Source of the DNA: Prunella strophiata
Taxonomy: Eukaryota; Chordata; Aves; Passeriformes; Prunellidae
DNA length: 64,000 bases
NCBI GenBank assembly: GCA_036583965.1
Contig: JAZBQD010000015.1
Location: 68,790,830-68,854,829 of the forward strand
Direction of reading: 5' to 3'
Every line of letters starts with the position of its first letter. Position 1 is the first letter of the stretch. The notes under the pieces are model-generated. The model saw only the letters and a list, made by a program, of their open reading frames with translations. It was not told the DNA's origin and ran no database searches. This document shows, one piece after another, positions 12,501 through 27,500 of the stretch. A program made the translations under genes and the position numbers.

Positions 12501-15500
12501 TTTAACCAATGTTTAAATTCCTTGTACTTTCCTCCTAGCCTAAAAACCTCAAGTGCTTTCAAAATGTTGTTTCAAAATGTCTGTAGTTACATTGGAGAGT
12601 AACCAAGACAGGGAAATTTTCATCAGTTCAAGAAAAACAATCAGAAGCGCAATTTACTCATCATCATCAAAGTTACTTGATTCAAAGCAAATTCATCACA
12701 TAACAAGCAGTATCCAAACCTTTTAATTTCTGACCGTAATAATTAATAAAACACCAAACCCATCTGGGTGACCCCTAAAGCACTTACTGCATACAAGGAA
12801 TTTCCAGTTTATCGTTAACCTATATCAAACATTGTTTCACCTATGGCTGTGCTTTACTAGTGTGCTCTGCCTTCTTTACTGATCACAGTAGCTTGCCCTC
12901 TCCATATCCCTGGTATACCCGTGCTTGAAAAGTACTGCATGCCATACCTATTCCTGGATTTTTAAGATCCTTTGAATGTTGTAATTTTAAGCTGGTTACT
13001 GTGTAACTGCTTATCTGAGGACAACTTTTTCACATTTTATCCAAACAATCATGTTGGAGCAGGCTGTTGTCATGAACCAATGTCAGCTGGTGTGACCCAC
13101 TGAGATAGCTGAGGAAGGGTAATCCAGAGGCGGTTAGGTAAGAGCAGATTTTGGGTCAGTCAGGCATCTGTGGTGTGAGAAGGAAAAAAGATACACGAGG
13201 TCATGTTTAAACTCACTGCTGAAGTAACTGCGGGTGATAAATTCATTCCTTTCCTCGTAGATGCAAGTGCACAGTTGCTGCATCCTCACACGTGTGCTTG
13301 CATGTACATTTGTCATCTGCTGGTGCTTGTTTCAGAGTCTGTGCCTTGACTTACTCTGTGAAACGTTTCTGTACATGGAGTGTTCCTAGTTTTTCACTTC
13401 TGTTGATCTCACCATCTGATAACCTATGAACATCTGAGCGTTGTACAGAAGTTTTGGTATCATAGGAGCTAGAGCATTAGTTTCATGTGGTATATTTTAA
13501 TTAATAACAGAGCATGGGAGTAAAACCCAGAATGCTTGGCATTCAGTCCCAGGCTCCTGCAATCACAGAATAAATCATTCTTGTGGTGTAAGAATGCGAA
13601 GGCTCCCTATCCGTTGCATTAGCTGTTGCCATATGGCACTGTTTCTACTCAAGAGAGGCTGGTAAATGTTAGCTTTCATAACTCATTGTGCAACTTACCT
13701 GGCAGAAGGGTGATCCCTCTTCAGCCCTTCTCTTTATGCCCTAAAGACTGAAATTTATATTGCCTGAAGAGTGACAAATGTTCTAAACTGGAAATGTTTT
13801 TGTTGTGATTCATCTTGTTATAATCAGTCATTGTTTTATTTCAGGCATTTCTGGATGGCTCCATGCTTCAAATAATGTTTAAAAACTTCAAGAATGATTT
13901 CCTGTCATTGCTGTGTATAGTAAATTCAGTGTACCAAATTATACAGGAATTTTAAAACATAGCAGATGAAAGGGGAACTGGAGGAATAAATCTGAAGTCA
14001 AGTCACTGGTGCAATAAGCAAGGAGTCGCTGCATACTCAACTTGCAGGACCATTCATCCTTATCTTCCCAAGAAAGTAGAGGCTGTTAGAGATCCCCAGA
14101 AGTCCTCAGTAAAGAGGAAGTCAGAGGAAAATGCACTTAGGAAATGCTGTATATCAGATATTTTAAAAACCCACAATCTGTCTGCATGGGCATCTGGTGA
14201 GCAGAAGGAAGGGAAGAACTGCACTTGAAAAGCCCTATTATTACTTTCTGTGTCAGGGGATCTCCAAATTGATTTAACAGTGATGGTTCCAAAAAATTAA
14301 TGACTGGAAGAAAATGTCACTAGTTCTCTGTAAGTGTTTAAATATAATGTGACTTCCAATTGTCTTGTTTTTCTGTCTAGAATTTCTTTCCTGAACAAAT
14401 GGTTGCCTGGTGCCAGCAAACAAATGGCAGTATCCCACAGTCACAACTTTTGCAGGTACTGTAAATTATCTCTATGGACAAAGAAGGTGGAGGGGGAGGG
14501 GTTGAGAGGCAGAAAGGAAGAAAATTCAAAGGTGTGAAAAACAGTCAGAGAAAGACCAGTATAGTGAAGTAGCATATGGGGCTAATGTTGAAAATACCTG
14601 ACAAAGATCTTACCCAGCGGCATTGAGGTGTAAATTGTAAACACAAAGTATTCATAGCTATGGTCATACATATTTGTTCCATTAATACTCAACTTACTCT
14701 GTGGGTATCTGGTTTGGCCACCTGTTGTTACTCACAAACAGTCTTGGCAGGTATATTTCTAGAAAAACAAACATGCCTTTTATAAAAGGCAGAACAGAAG
14801 TACTCTTCTGTACTCCACATCATAGCACAGGAGAAAGTGTAAAAATGCAAGTGGATAGTAGAAGACGAGTTTGAGATGATGAGAGGTTTTGCTTTTGCTT
14901 TTTGTGTCCCATGTTTTTGCCTGGCTGGCAAGAACTAACAATAAGGACCAACATCCCCATGGTTCAGCCAACTAGCTGCTCTTTTGTATAGAAAAATAAT
15001 GCCCTAAGAAGTAAGTGCAAGTAGAAATTTGTACACAGTATTTGCAAAGTAATCCCATTTAAAGCTCCCCAGGTTAAATTGCAGGGGTGTGTTCCTTATG
15101 TGTACATGTTGGTAGAGTTGTGCAATCTGTGTGGTGGTGGCATGTGTGCTGCATTTATGCTGAAGTTCTGGTGTCACTCTACAGTTTCTTGCTTGCTCAT
15201 ACAGGAACAGGGGTGGTGGCATAGTTGCTTGGCCTTCAAGGATGGTGCTGGAGAGTGGGCTACCTCTCTGACCAGTAACTGATTCACTTAAATCTCTCAA
15301 TTTTAGCACTCCAGTCTCCAATAGCTTGATTTCTGTCATTTTGCATGTTTGCAAATGTGCACTGACTCTCTGTTTACAGACAAGTTTCCATTGATTTTTG
15401 ATCCAGTGCACTCATTTTGTCCCATAACCATACCAAAGTCCATTAAAATCTGGTTCCACATTCACTGAGAAGAATTTAAAACATTAGTATCCACTTACAT

Positions 15501-18500
15501 CTGGGAAACAATCAAACAAATCAAGCCAATTTCTGGAATTGTAAATGAAGGTCATGTGCAATGAAGTTGTAATCAGGAACCAAAACTGGCATGGACTGGC
15601 ATTGCCACAGACTGGTAGAGGAAGAGAGGTCTTCACACCTTGGATCATTCTTCCTGTAGTTTAAGTGGAGAATTGAACTTGCTTGTTAATACAAGCAGCA
15701 GGACTCCTCAAAAGAGCAAGATGTTCTTGAAGATGGAAAAGTTTTGAGGGTAACTCAAAGTGTTAGCGAAAGGAAAACCTTACAGCCTTGTGAGGCATGA
15801 GTTTGCTTCTGGGAAGGCTCAGAAAGGTACAGTCCTGAAGAAGCAAAAGTCATGGAGGTTAACAACACAAGAGGGTGGGGAAAAGAGGATGAGCATATTC
15901 CCTCTAGTTCACTATTTACCCATAAAAAACCTATTTTTGTTACAACTTTTATATTAAGTACTTATTTTGAAAAATACACAACCATTTTTCAGAATTTCAG
16001 TGGCAGTTGTAATTTATTCAAGGTAAACCTCCTGCAGCCTAGTAGTCATTAAGCATGTTGCATCTGAGGCCACCTTAGACACTGAGTAGTTTCGCTGGTT
16101 TTAATTACACACATGACAGGGAAGAATATTAAATATCATCTCATGATATCATATACTGCATTAAGAGCTAGTATTTTTAGTCATGACAATAGCATTGAAA
16201 CCAGTGGGATCTGTTTTCCCTAGTCTCGACCTGGCTCTGACATGCAAAAAAGCTTGCCATCTTAGTTTACTTTTGTTTTAACTGACTGGACAAAAAGAAT
16301 CTGTTCTCCTTTTGGTCTTTCCTTTTCACAGCTGACAAGTGGATTCATAGTACAAACAGCAAGAAAATTGATTGTTCTTTCCCATTCTGTTAGTTGAGAT
16401 GAGGAGGAGGACTGGGAAAAAAAATAGGGTTTAATGGATGTAAGAATTCTGACACAGGGTGCTGGTTTTGTTTCCTGTGGACATTGTCCATACCAAAACA
16501 CAACTTTGAAGAATTGCTGAGACATCTAGGTTCATGCATTTTTCTTCATACTTATTGAATTTATTTATTTGGCATTTAACCTAATGATCAAGCCCTCTGT
16601 CATTTAAAAACCTGGCCTGTTGTAATAAGGGAGTAATCCATCAGTACTCCTACCATAATTAATTCTTCTTTCCTGTGATATATCACAAATCAAATTATTT
16701 TGTATGTGGTTCCTCTACTTATGTCAAGAACTTAAATGCTTTTCAATCCTGAGGTCTGGTATAATTGCTGGCACTTACTTGACTGCTCTACATTTCATTT
16801 TCAGTTAAATACTCTGTTGTCTGTTATACCTCTTGTCTTGGGACAACTTGAAATCCTGAAATAGGCTCTTCCCTTTCAAAAACTTTAGGACAAAGATGGA
16901 GATTTTGGCCAATGTTTCCAAGTTAGACAATTTGCCAAAATTGCTGTGACAAGGTATTATTTTAAGGATTAACAAGCTTACTTTCTCTCCCTTCAGGCCA
17001 GGTGCAAGGCAAACGGGAATACAGAGAAGCAGTAGCTTTTCTGTGATTTAAGTCTTGACACAGAGAATAGGAAGGTGTCAGTTGCAGGAGGAGATGGCCA
17101 GGTAGACAGCATGGAGGAGCAGGAATATACATTTTGGTCGTAAATCAGATTAAACGTCTAGGTCAGTTTAAGCCTAGTGTGAAACTGCACCTCAAGTCAG
17201 CAAAGTGATTTGCCATTTCATTCTCTGTTCTGCAAATACAGTGACGATTTTACAATTCATCCATAGGATACAATGTTCATCTACATTTTCCTCTCCAACA
17301 GAACTTTTTAAACTCCAGTAGCTGCCCTGAAATTCAAGGTTTCTTGCATGTGAAAGAGCTGGGTAGGAAATCATGGAAGAAATTGTTTATGTGTTTGAGG
17401 AGATCAGGACTTTATTGTTCTACAAAAGGAACTTCAAAGGTAAGATTAAAAAAGAAGTTGCACAGTACTAGCATGGGAAAGCATTTTCTGCTTTTACAGT
17501 GGGTATTTTTTGCTGTTTTTAAAAAATCTCCACACAGTGTTCCCATTTTTTGTTCCACAGAAAAAGATAAGTAAGGCATGTTCAAATGACAGTTGAGCCC
17601 TGGGCTCTCAATGCATGAATACAGCCATACAGTTTCATTATAAAATAAAAACAAACCAGCCACGCAACATCATTGTGGCCACTAAAGTTGTGCTAACCTT
17701 CAGATTTCTCTGGACCAATGTAATAGGCCAGGCCATTTTTAATGTGATGGCTTTGCATAAGTATTTTGTGAGCTTCCTGTGCCGAGCACTTTCTGCTGGT
17801 AGGCTGGCATTTAAGGGGTGTGTGCCATGGCCACTTGAGGCTGCCTGGCAGAGGAGCAGTGTTCATGCACTGCCCTCTGTTGGAGGCTGAGCTTGAGAGA
17901 CTGCAGAGCTTGCACATGTTCCAAAACCTTTCACTTACCTGTGCTAAATCATGTTATTTTCCCAGGAGCCAAGACATTTGCAATTGTTGGCTGACCTAGA
18001 AGACAGCAATATCTTCTCGTTGATAGCAGGCAAGAAGTTGTACAATGCCCCTGCAGAGTATGGATTTTGTATAAAGGTAAATCTTCTCACTGAGTTCTTC
18101 CAAAGTTCCAGACAGTGTTGGTAGCTCAGAGTCACCCCAACCCCCAGCTAAATGGGATTTGTATGTAAAACTCTGCAAGCCTTTTCTGTCACAAGGACTT
18201 GATCTTTAACATCTTTCATTTGGCAGGCATGTCCTGTGAATCTTGTCATCATTTCTTGTGACACTTTTAACACTTTATCTGGTGCTCCTTTGGTTTGGGA
18301 AATTTTTGTGCAAGAGCAGCTCAGAGCTGAAGCATGGTGTGCTTGTGAGATGGCCTTGGTTCACCTCACAGATGAAAGCTTTTTCCAAGTTCACTAATCA
18401 AGCAGAAAAGTTTCTGTGGACAGTAAGCACCAAAACTATATAGCAGCAAAGAATCAAGCTCTGATGGGGTGCAATTTTACCATTATTGTGGGCCAGAGGT

Positions 18501-21500
18501 TGCCTTTATTTAAAGAGGAAGAGTGTCTTGGAAAAATGAATAACTTGCCTTTCAAGATTTTTAAAACCGTTGTGTTGAAAGATTCATTTGGAAAGTATTT
18601 AAAAAGGTTTGAAAAGTGTAGTTTTCTGAGAAGAAAATAAGGCTGGGAGCTGGTTTTATGACAGTACTGAAGTACTCTCCTTCCTAGCAGCCATTCCAGA
18701 GCTAGACAGCAAGAGTTTGCATCAAAGAGTCTGGCTGCAGGACACATCCTGAACTGATGGAAGCAACCTTTCAGTTAGCCTCAGTTATGGCAACTTTCAT
18801 CCTTCATTTCAAAATGGGGGTTTATAAAACTTCTCACAGATTTGAAAACAAAACAAAACAAAAAAAAAAAACAAACCAAAACAATAACAACAAAAAAATA
18901 AACAAAAACACAAACAAAGAAAACCCTTCAACTACCAAACCCAACAAAACTAAGTGCCCAGGTCTAGTTCTAGCATGACCTGAGCACCTTGTTCCTATAA
19001 ACTGCTAGGACTGCAGGTTACTTCAAACCACAGAATCACAGAAAACCCTGAGTTGGAGGGAACCTATAAGGATCAATGACCCCTGCTTCTGAAAGTTAGG
19101 AGGTATCAACATTTGATCTTGTTGCACCCAGCTGAGAAAGTGATTTCCTTCAGAGCATGCTCAGCCTCTCCTGCGCTTTAAATTCAGTGTGGTGGGAGCT
19201 TTTTCTGGCTAGTTCTTTAGACTAATACTGTACCTGCCTTTACCCTGCTTACAGTGATTCTAAGCTTACAGTGTTGTTGGTTTTCTAATGAATGTATCTG
19301 ACTTCTCACTAATACTTTAAAGCCAAACAGAGTGAGAAATGAAACTAAGGAACTGCGGTTGTTGTGTGCTGAAGACGAGCAAAGCAGGACGTGCTGGATG
19401 ACTGCCTTTCGACTCCTCAAGGTAGCTAATCTCTTCTACTTTTGCAAAGCTACACCTACAGTTAAGTGGCATTTGTTATTTTGTTAATGAGAAATTACCT
19501 ATATATTCTTAAATATCATCTGCATCCAAAACAATATGGGTAAGAGCAAAATGCCAAGCAGACCTGTCCCACGTAAGAATTTAAGCATGGGAACTAAGAT
19601 CTATTCCTTCACATATGAATCAAGTAGTGTTTTAGTTTGGGATCCAAATATGAGATATGAGAATGGGTTAAAAAAACCTGCTTAACAAGGTATTTTCAAG
19701 TTAACATAAAGCTAAAAAAAATGTTTTCATAATAGGTAAGTGGTTCTTTTTACCAGAACAGCATTCCTTTAGCAATTTTTTTTCCATTTTTTCAATTTTT
19801 CTATTAGAAGAAGTAACAAAAATAAGTAACCCTATGTCTGGGTGAAAGTTACTCAAATCTGAGAGCACACAATGAAATTTCTTGAAAATATGATAGGAGG
19901 CTTCACTGCTTTTTAAAACAAAAATCAGGATCGAGGGAACTGAGGAGAAAGCTGACTGTTTGGTGCCCTTTGAAGGAGAGAACTTCCTGATCTTCATCGG
20001 AAAATGTGCATAAATTCTGGTTTGGTTCTAAGTCTTTTTCTGAATGTGCTGCTTTGAAAACTGCTGTGTTTTTCTCTCTACCTTACTACATCCTATGTAC
20101 TGAAAAAAAAATTACTTTGTTTTTAAGACACACCAAAAGATGATTAAAGGTGTACAGTCAGCGAAAATTAAGGCTTTGCCCCAAGGCTGTGTCCATAATG
20201 CTCCTTTTTATTCACCATCTCATTTAGCTTTCCATAGTCCTATATTACCCTGTTTGGAAATTGTATAAACTGTTTCAGTTAGAACATTCAATAAGCAATG
20301 TTGCTCTCCTTCAGCACTGTGGCTCTAGGGAAGGCACCGAGTAGCTGTTTACCTATCCTAGCTACAAGTGTTGCTAAATTCATCATGTTCAACCAAGGGC
20401 ATGACTGGAATTCAATCACCTTATTTTTTAAGGATGAGAAAAGTACCAAGTGACAGTGAAATTTATTGAAAGAGCTAGTGAATTAGAAAGGTTCTTATTT
20501 TTTATCATTATGAAAACTGATTTTGAAATGTTTTGTGCAGAATTTCTTTAAGTTCTAGAGGGTAAAAAGAAGGGAATTAATATGTGTGTTCTGATCTTGA
20601 CTGAAAGCTTGTGTTCTACAAGGAAAACATGGCAGTTGCCTGAGAGTGGCAAAAATAACCTGTGTAAACCACTCAAGGCTTGTATTTTTTTAAATAAAAC
20701 TTTTTGTGCATATTTACTCTTTGCCACCTGCCAATCACTATTAGTCAATGCAAATGGCTTTGGGCTCTTGGTCCAGTGTAAAAGTGGTATTAAGAAATCA
20801 CTAGAGTTTTTTTTCCTAGGGCATATATTTGAATAATAATGTCCTTGTGTTTCTGTTGGCAGTATGGAATGCTACTGTATCAGAATTACAGAATTCCCCA
20901 GCAGCGAAAAGCCATGCTTCCACACTTTTCCACTCCAGTAGTAAGTGATGAACTTTACCTCACCGATGTATGATGTTGGAAAAGATACATTTGCTTTTGC
21001 ATTTTAAAAGTGGAAAATTTTACGCTAAGAAATGTAAATTCAGCATTGTGTAGCAAATCAATGTAAAGTTCATGTTTTGCATGAGTGCAGCTTCCGTGGT
21101 TGGCTCTCCATTATCTTAGGCTTACATGATCCACATGATTGAAAAATCTTGGCTACGTCACGCTCTTTGAGATGTACGGCACAGAGAGACATCTGGCTGT
21201 CTCTGCAGAAGCCAGCTTAGGTCTGGCAAAACTAACACGTAGATTTCCTAAAATATGTTGGGCCAAGAGCTGACTGTTAACTACCTAAAAGGGAAGAGCC
21301 TATATTTGGATCCCAACTGGCCCTGAAAATGACTGGAATATAGTAATAGGGCAAGTGGGCAACTTGAGCAAACAGATTTTATTCTGAGCTTTTGAATCGC
21401 CTCCCTCCCCTACAGTCGAAAAAACATCTATTTCTGTGTCTGTGAATCTTTTGAAAGGAGAAAAAAATAAGATGTATTTTCTGTGCTGTTGAAGGAGGAC

Positions 21501-24500
21501 TTTGGACAGTCTTCTGAAACCAAAACAGTTTGAAGTGAAACTCTCAAGCTGGTTTTTCCTTTCCCTGTTTTTTGAAATAAGTGAAAATTCCTTTTCAGAG
21601 AAGTGTATCTGAAAACTCACTAGTAGCAATGGATTTTTCGGGGCAAATAGGAAGAGTTATTGAAAATCCTGCTGAAGCACAGAGTGCTGCCTTGGAAGAA
21701 GGACATGCTTGGAGGGTAGCTATCTTCTCTTCTTTTCTATTTTTGCAATCAGTAAGTGTCTGTTGAGAGCCAAAACACAGAGTGTGCTGTGATGTTAGTG
21801 CAGTGCTGGTCACAGTATAGCTTAGCTCCGACCTGAAGCAATCACACTGCAAGCATGCAGATCTGAAAGTCAATATCCATCTTTAGCAAAACTGTCACAT
21901 TCACAACAACCTTCTACCACTGCTTCTCTGTCCCCCTAGTGTCCAGAGGAAAGTTGAGGGGGAAAGCAGACCCACCAGAACTTTACTGCCAGTTTGCAAA
22001 ACCAGTCTCTGAGGAGGAATATGTCAAATTAAATGCTTCCCCACATGGAAGAGGCTGGGGCTCTGACTAATGGCTTGCTCCCAGTAAGTTTAATTGCAGA
22101 ATATACAAGAGGCAGGACCTCTTGCAATGAAAACTGATGTAACTTGTTTATAGTGTCTTGTGGACAGACAGCTGCAGTACAAGTTTTCCCACATGCTCGT
22201 CTTTTAGGGAAAAGGAGTCATTACTGAAGCATTAGCTGGTGCTTTATGTACGGGAGGGAAATTCTGCTTGATTTACTGAGTGCCTGGTGTTTTGCCTGAG
22301 CAGAAACATATCAGTCTTTTCTTTTTTTCTGTCTTTTTTTTTTTTTTTTCCTTTATTTTTTCCTTAAGATACTGAGCTTTCATCATTAACATCTGGCTTG
22401 TGTTTTAAGCCAACTGAAATGAGCTGCTGCTTGTAGATTAGCCCCCTTCAAAATTGCATTTCTATTTCTCATCCTTGCATTAAATCTGCCCAGCCCCCAG
22501 TTTCCTTTAAATTTAATCTATATTGCATGTGCACTAATTCTCTTCTCCCGAGACGTTAGTGTGGATTTAACGGTAATTCATTTTCTCTATAGAAACGTAG
22601 CACAAGAATGAACATCTTGGGTAGCCAAAGTCCACTCCATCCTTCCACACTGAGTACAGGTAAATTCTGATGGTTTGTAACCATAGTATCAGAGGCCTCT
22701 GTGGGTAAAGAAAAGGTACATTTCATACAGACACAGAGTGCAGCCAAGTAGTACGAATGCCTTGATGTCAAATACAATCCTTATCAGTAGCTCCTGTGTC
22801 ATTAACATGCCTACCCATATGGACACCATAGAAGGAACTTGTTTTCCTTTGATGGCCCACTCAAGCTTTTCTTTAGGACCAGTGTTTTGAAACTTATATT
22901 TTGTAAAAATAGACACTGCATAAATATTTCCATTTAAAAGAATCCAGCAGTTAATTTGCCGTTTTGGACAAGGAAAGTCAATGAGTGATCTTTTAATCTT
23001 TAAAGAGTAGAAATGAGAGTTTTCAAAATGGAATTTGTTCCTTAATAACTGAAAAATGTAAAATATGCAAGTCCTCAACATTTTTTGAGACTGTAAATTT
23101 ATTAAAACAACAGGAAATTTCATATTAATATTCTAGACTTCTTGGAGGAAACACAGCTATTTTCTCTTGCTATTCTGTTAACAGAATTTTAAAATACCAT
23201 TTGAAGATCAAAACAATAAAGATAAAAATATTGGGGGCTAACTTGACTCTTGAAACCACCATCTAAAGTGCATTTCTTTATTTGAGATTTACAGGGACTT
23301 GTTTCTAACTAATTAGCTTATACATTGAGTTCTAAGGAATGTTAGTCCCAGTATGTTCAAGAAACTATGAGAAGGCGGTATTATAAGAGACTTCTCTTTT
23401 TTACCTAATTGTATATCTCTGAATCGAAAAATACATGGAGATATGATACTTCTCTACTTGGTATATTAAGTAGATGCATTTTTTATATTGATTCTTTTTT
23501 ATATAGGTTGATGGAAGATACTTTATATTCTGTAAGAGAACTACACCCACTTTTAAAATGTTTAAATAATTAGTATGTGGAAAAAAATGGTTGCGTGTGT
23601 AATTGTTTTTAACCATCCTCTCCCTCTTTTTCCTCTCACCTCCAGTTATTCATAGGACACAGCACTGGTTTCACGGCAGAATCTCTAGAGAAGAATCTCA
23701 CAGGATTATTAAGCAACAAGGGCTTGTAGATGGGTAGGTATTCTTGTTGCTCAGTATTTATGATCTGACTGTGTGCTTTACAGATGAGAGCACAACTTAT
23801 GCTGTAATGGTTTACAGGTTTATGAGCACCTCTGAGTAACCTGAACATTGAGTAGTCCCGTTATAACCTGCCTGGATTCCAAAAAGTCAGAGTGTATGCT
23901 TATAGGAGTGGATCCTAACTTTCAATTTGAAAAGTAAAATCTTAGGAGTACTCTTAATTGTTTTTTTTCCAACAGAGGCAGTCAAGTTTCAGATGATGTT
24001 AGAGTTTGAAAATAGTTAATTCTTGTAATATCTTGATGAGATATTTTTCAGGCAAATCTGTACCTAACCATTTGCCAACAGATTTATAATCAGCCATCCG
24101 TGCTCGTCTGCATGAATCAGAGCAGCTAATGGTGCTTGCTCACTATTTCTGTTTTAGAGCAAAGAAATGGAAGTACCTGTTCCATCACTCTCTTAAATGT
24201 CTGTGGTCAGGATTTAACTGTCTTCTGATCATCTCTGTTTTCCTTATTTATATGGAATTATGGTTATTGAAGGGAAGTTGCTTGAACTGCATTCAGCATT
24301 GTTGATTTGTAGGATGGGAAAGGCATGATTGCCTTTGGTTCACTGTCTTCTTGCTCCCAGGGTTAAGGTAGAAACATCCATGTTGGCTTCACAGGAGACA
24401 GTGAAGTTCAGACCTTCAGCATTTTCTGATTCAGAAGCAACACTAATCTTTCTGAAGACTAAAATAAGTTAGGGAAGTAGAAATTGGTAGTGCAAAAAAA

Positions 24501-27500
24501 AAAAAAAAAAAAAAAAATATATATATGTATGTATATATATGTATATTCACCAAACAGTGTTTGCTTATTTTTGGGGGTTTTGTCTAGGCTAAGGCTAGAC
24601 AGGGGATTTTAGCTGAGGTTCAACAGAAAAGAGAAGCTGTGAAAGCAAAGGAGCACTGCTGACTTTTTGAGTTTCTGGTTTTCTCATGTTATAATCTTGG
24701 GCTCATTTTGTCTTGTTGCCTTAGGAATCTGGTGGCCCATCCTTCTTGAGGTCTTCATAAATGTGTTAATATGTTTGATGCTGTGTTAAATTTGTGCCTA
24801 ATCAGGTTTACTCACTGTGGAACATGAAAATTGGTTAGTTTGACCACAGTAAGGTCCACCAGCAGTGACAGAAGAACCATGTTACCTATGTGCTCTGAGA
24901 TCTAAGGATCATGATTTTCAGGCTTGAAAACTCTTGCCTTTGTTTTCCTGCTCTGTGTGTTCTTGAACAAAAGAAGGTAGAAAGTTAAGAGTCTACCGAT
25001 AGTTCATGGAAGAACACTGTATACAAGCAACTGATATTGCTATCTTGGAATATCTCTGGAAGTTCTTGCTAAGGATGCATCTCTCTTGGTAGTCATTGTT
25101 TGTGTGAAAGCTGGTTGCTTGCCAGAGGTTGAGTAAAGAGTTGCAGCATCAGTTATGCAGACCTTTGCTTCGTGCCACCAGTACCTTACGATACCATGCA
25201 TGATATGAAACAGCTAGTTGAAAAATAATTGAGAGATACCTGCATGAACTGCAGCAACCACAGGGCAGGTGTGGTCTTTCTCCCTCACATGCATCCTCAT
25301 TTATAAAGGCTTTTGTACCTTTTCCACACATCTGGTCTTCCTAGGATTACAATGGAACGAATCAAATATCATGGATGGTTTCTGAGAGTGGCAAGACATG
25401 CCTGTCCCTGACTGCTGAACTGACTCTGGTTATGATGGTGCATTTTTGTGGTACTGACATTTCTCAATCAGTTCTGAGGAGCTGGACTAAATTCTTTTGG
25501 GTTCTTAAGACTACAAGCAGTTCTTGCAACTGCACCTTGGAAAAGTGTGTTCCTTGCTTTTAGTGGTCAGCAATTAAGAGGCCCGCCCCAGTCCATCTCT
25601 CAAATCTACTTGTGATTAGTGCTATAAGCCTTCTGCCAAAGGTATATTCTTGTTTCCTGTGGTATGGAGAGGATCTGCTTCCTTAGTTCATAAATATCAA
25701 GGGCAGGAAACAGGGGTTTTTATCTAGTTTTTTTTTTCCTCTTCCCAGTATGGATGTTAAAAAAGTCCATTTGGGGTAGGACTACAGTTTCATGGGTTAA
25801 CTTAAAAGTGACAGCTACATAGTGTATGATGTTGGTAGCTGTATGCCTAATGTACATTTTTTTCCACGTGCTGAGGGAAAAATACTGTGACTGTTCTAGA
25901 GGAAAAATCAGTGTGTGTTTTCCCCATCATTGATAATGTGGAAGCTACTTAACTGGTAAATAATTTTAAGAAAGTATTGAGCCGTTTCTGTACACTTGGA
26001 GCCAGTTTAACCTACACATAATTTTGCTGACACTGGATTTCTGTGAACTGATGCAAGACATTGTAGTGGGAACAGATTCCCATATATTACTTTCCCGTCT
26101 ACAGAAATTCAGATTTTCTCTAGAATTAAATGATAACATATTCTTCATGAGACTACATATCATTAATGGAAAGCTGAGTTAGAGGGAACCTTAAAAAAAG
26201 CCTAGCATAGGTACATTCTTAGGGAAAGAACTACCATCATGTACCTTGCACTTCTTGTTTCTTCATCTGTTAATGTTGCATAGCCATGGTATAATAATAG
26301 ACAGCAAATTGCCAGTTACAGAATCGCCTCTTAATGCCGCTAAAGAAGAGTTCAGCAGTGGCACAATATTACTTAGTAGTTCTGATTATTTAGGAACAAA
26401 CAGATGGGGGTATTCAATTTGTTCTTAAAAATGTTCTCTCCTAGATTATTTCTTCTCCGGGACAGCCAAAGCAATCCAAAGGCATTTGTACTTACGTTAT
26501 GCCATCATCAAAAAATAAAGCATTTTCAAATCTTGCCGGTAAGTAGATTATTTTTGATACTGATAAAAAACCCCAAAATTTTAAACCATTAAGCTTTTGC
26601 CAACATCTGAGGAGATCTCTTATTAATTGCTGATGTAACTAACAAGGATGTTTCCATTAGCAAATATATAAGCAGATATTTTTTAGAATATTCTTTAATC
26701 AGTCAAATGTCTGATTAAAATTATTGGTTACCGTTGCTGGAAAACTAGTGTAAGTCACTAGATTACACAAGTCTGTGTCGTGCACAGAACTTGTTCTCTG
26801 TGACTGTCAGAGACAACAGCAGCTGTTGTCTCCCTTCTCACTTAAGCAAACATAGCATAACTTTGGGAAACTTTAAAAAGTTTTATTCTGGAGGTTATCC
26901 AATAATGTTGAGCTTTAAATAACATTACACTGAGATGTTGGAAAACAATCTGATTTTTATCTTAATCCAAAAAAGCATGAAAAATTTAAGATTATGCTAG
27001 ACCTTTTTATTGTTCCAAACCCTCTTCTGTTGTTTAGCTGGCCAATTTTACAAACAGCTAACAAATCCTTTTGGGGTATTTTTGTTTTATCTAATGAATG
27101 CCAGTGCTGTCTGTACAACTTTCAATTACTCTGTCCACAAGTTTTCACTTTCATAAGCAAAATGTTACAAGTTGGGTTTAGGTATGTTTTTTCTAGCCCT
27201 GTGCATGGTTTCATAAAGAACTGCTGGCACTGGATTGTTTATGCAACCGAGTACCCATCATTTATTTATGTCACACACTGGTGGTACTCTTTAAGTTTTT
27301 CCACTTGTGTATCTCTTCATGTGCAGCCTAACTTGAAAAGTATGTTTTGTTTTCCTAGTGTGAAGATGATGGACAGATATTTTTCAGTCTGGATGATGGG
27401 AACACCAAATTCAGTGATCTAATCCAGCTTGTTGAATTCTATCAACTAAACAAAGGAGTCTTGCCCTGCAAACTCAAACACCACTGCATCCGAGTGGCCT

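Larger units (their letters stand above)
18077..19322 (+). other. GRB10: GRB10 intron, 1.2 kb
   Basis: It contains an A-rich CAAAA-type tract at 18845-18928 and a short antisense CR1 tail at 19029-19084. Otherwise nothing is recognised. Confidence 0.85.

Noticed and set aside
15004..15411. A 135-codon minus-strand frame in a GRB10 intron
   Set aside because: No recognised family and no gene signals; a chance frame.
26994..27422. A 142-codon plus-strand frame in the last GRB10 intron
   Set aside because: It reads intron and then the last exon out of frame. The correct frame is fixed by the SH2 sequence.
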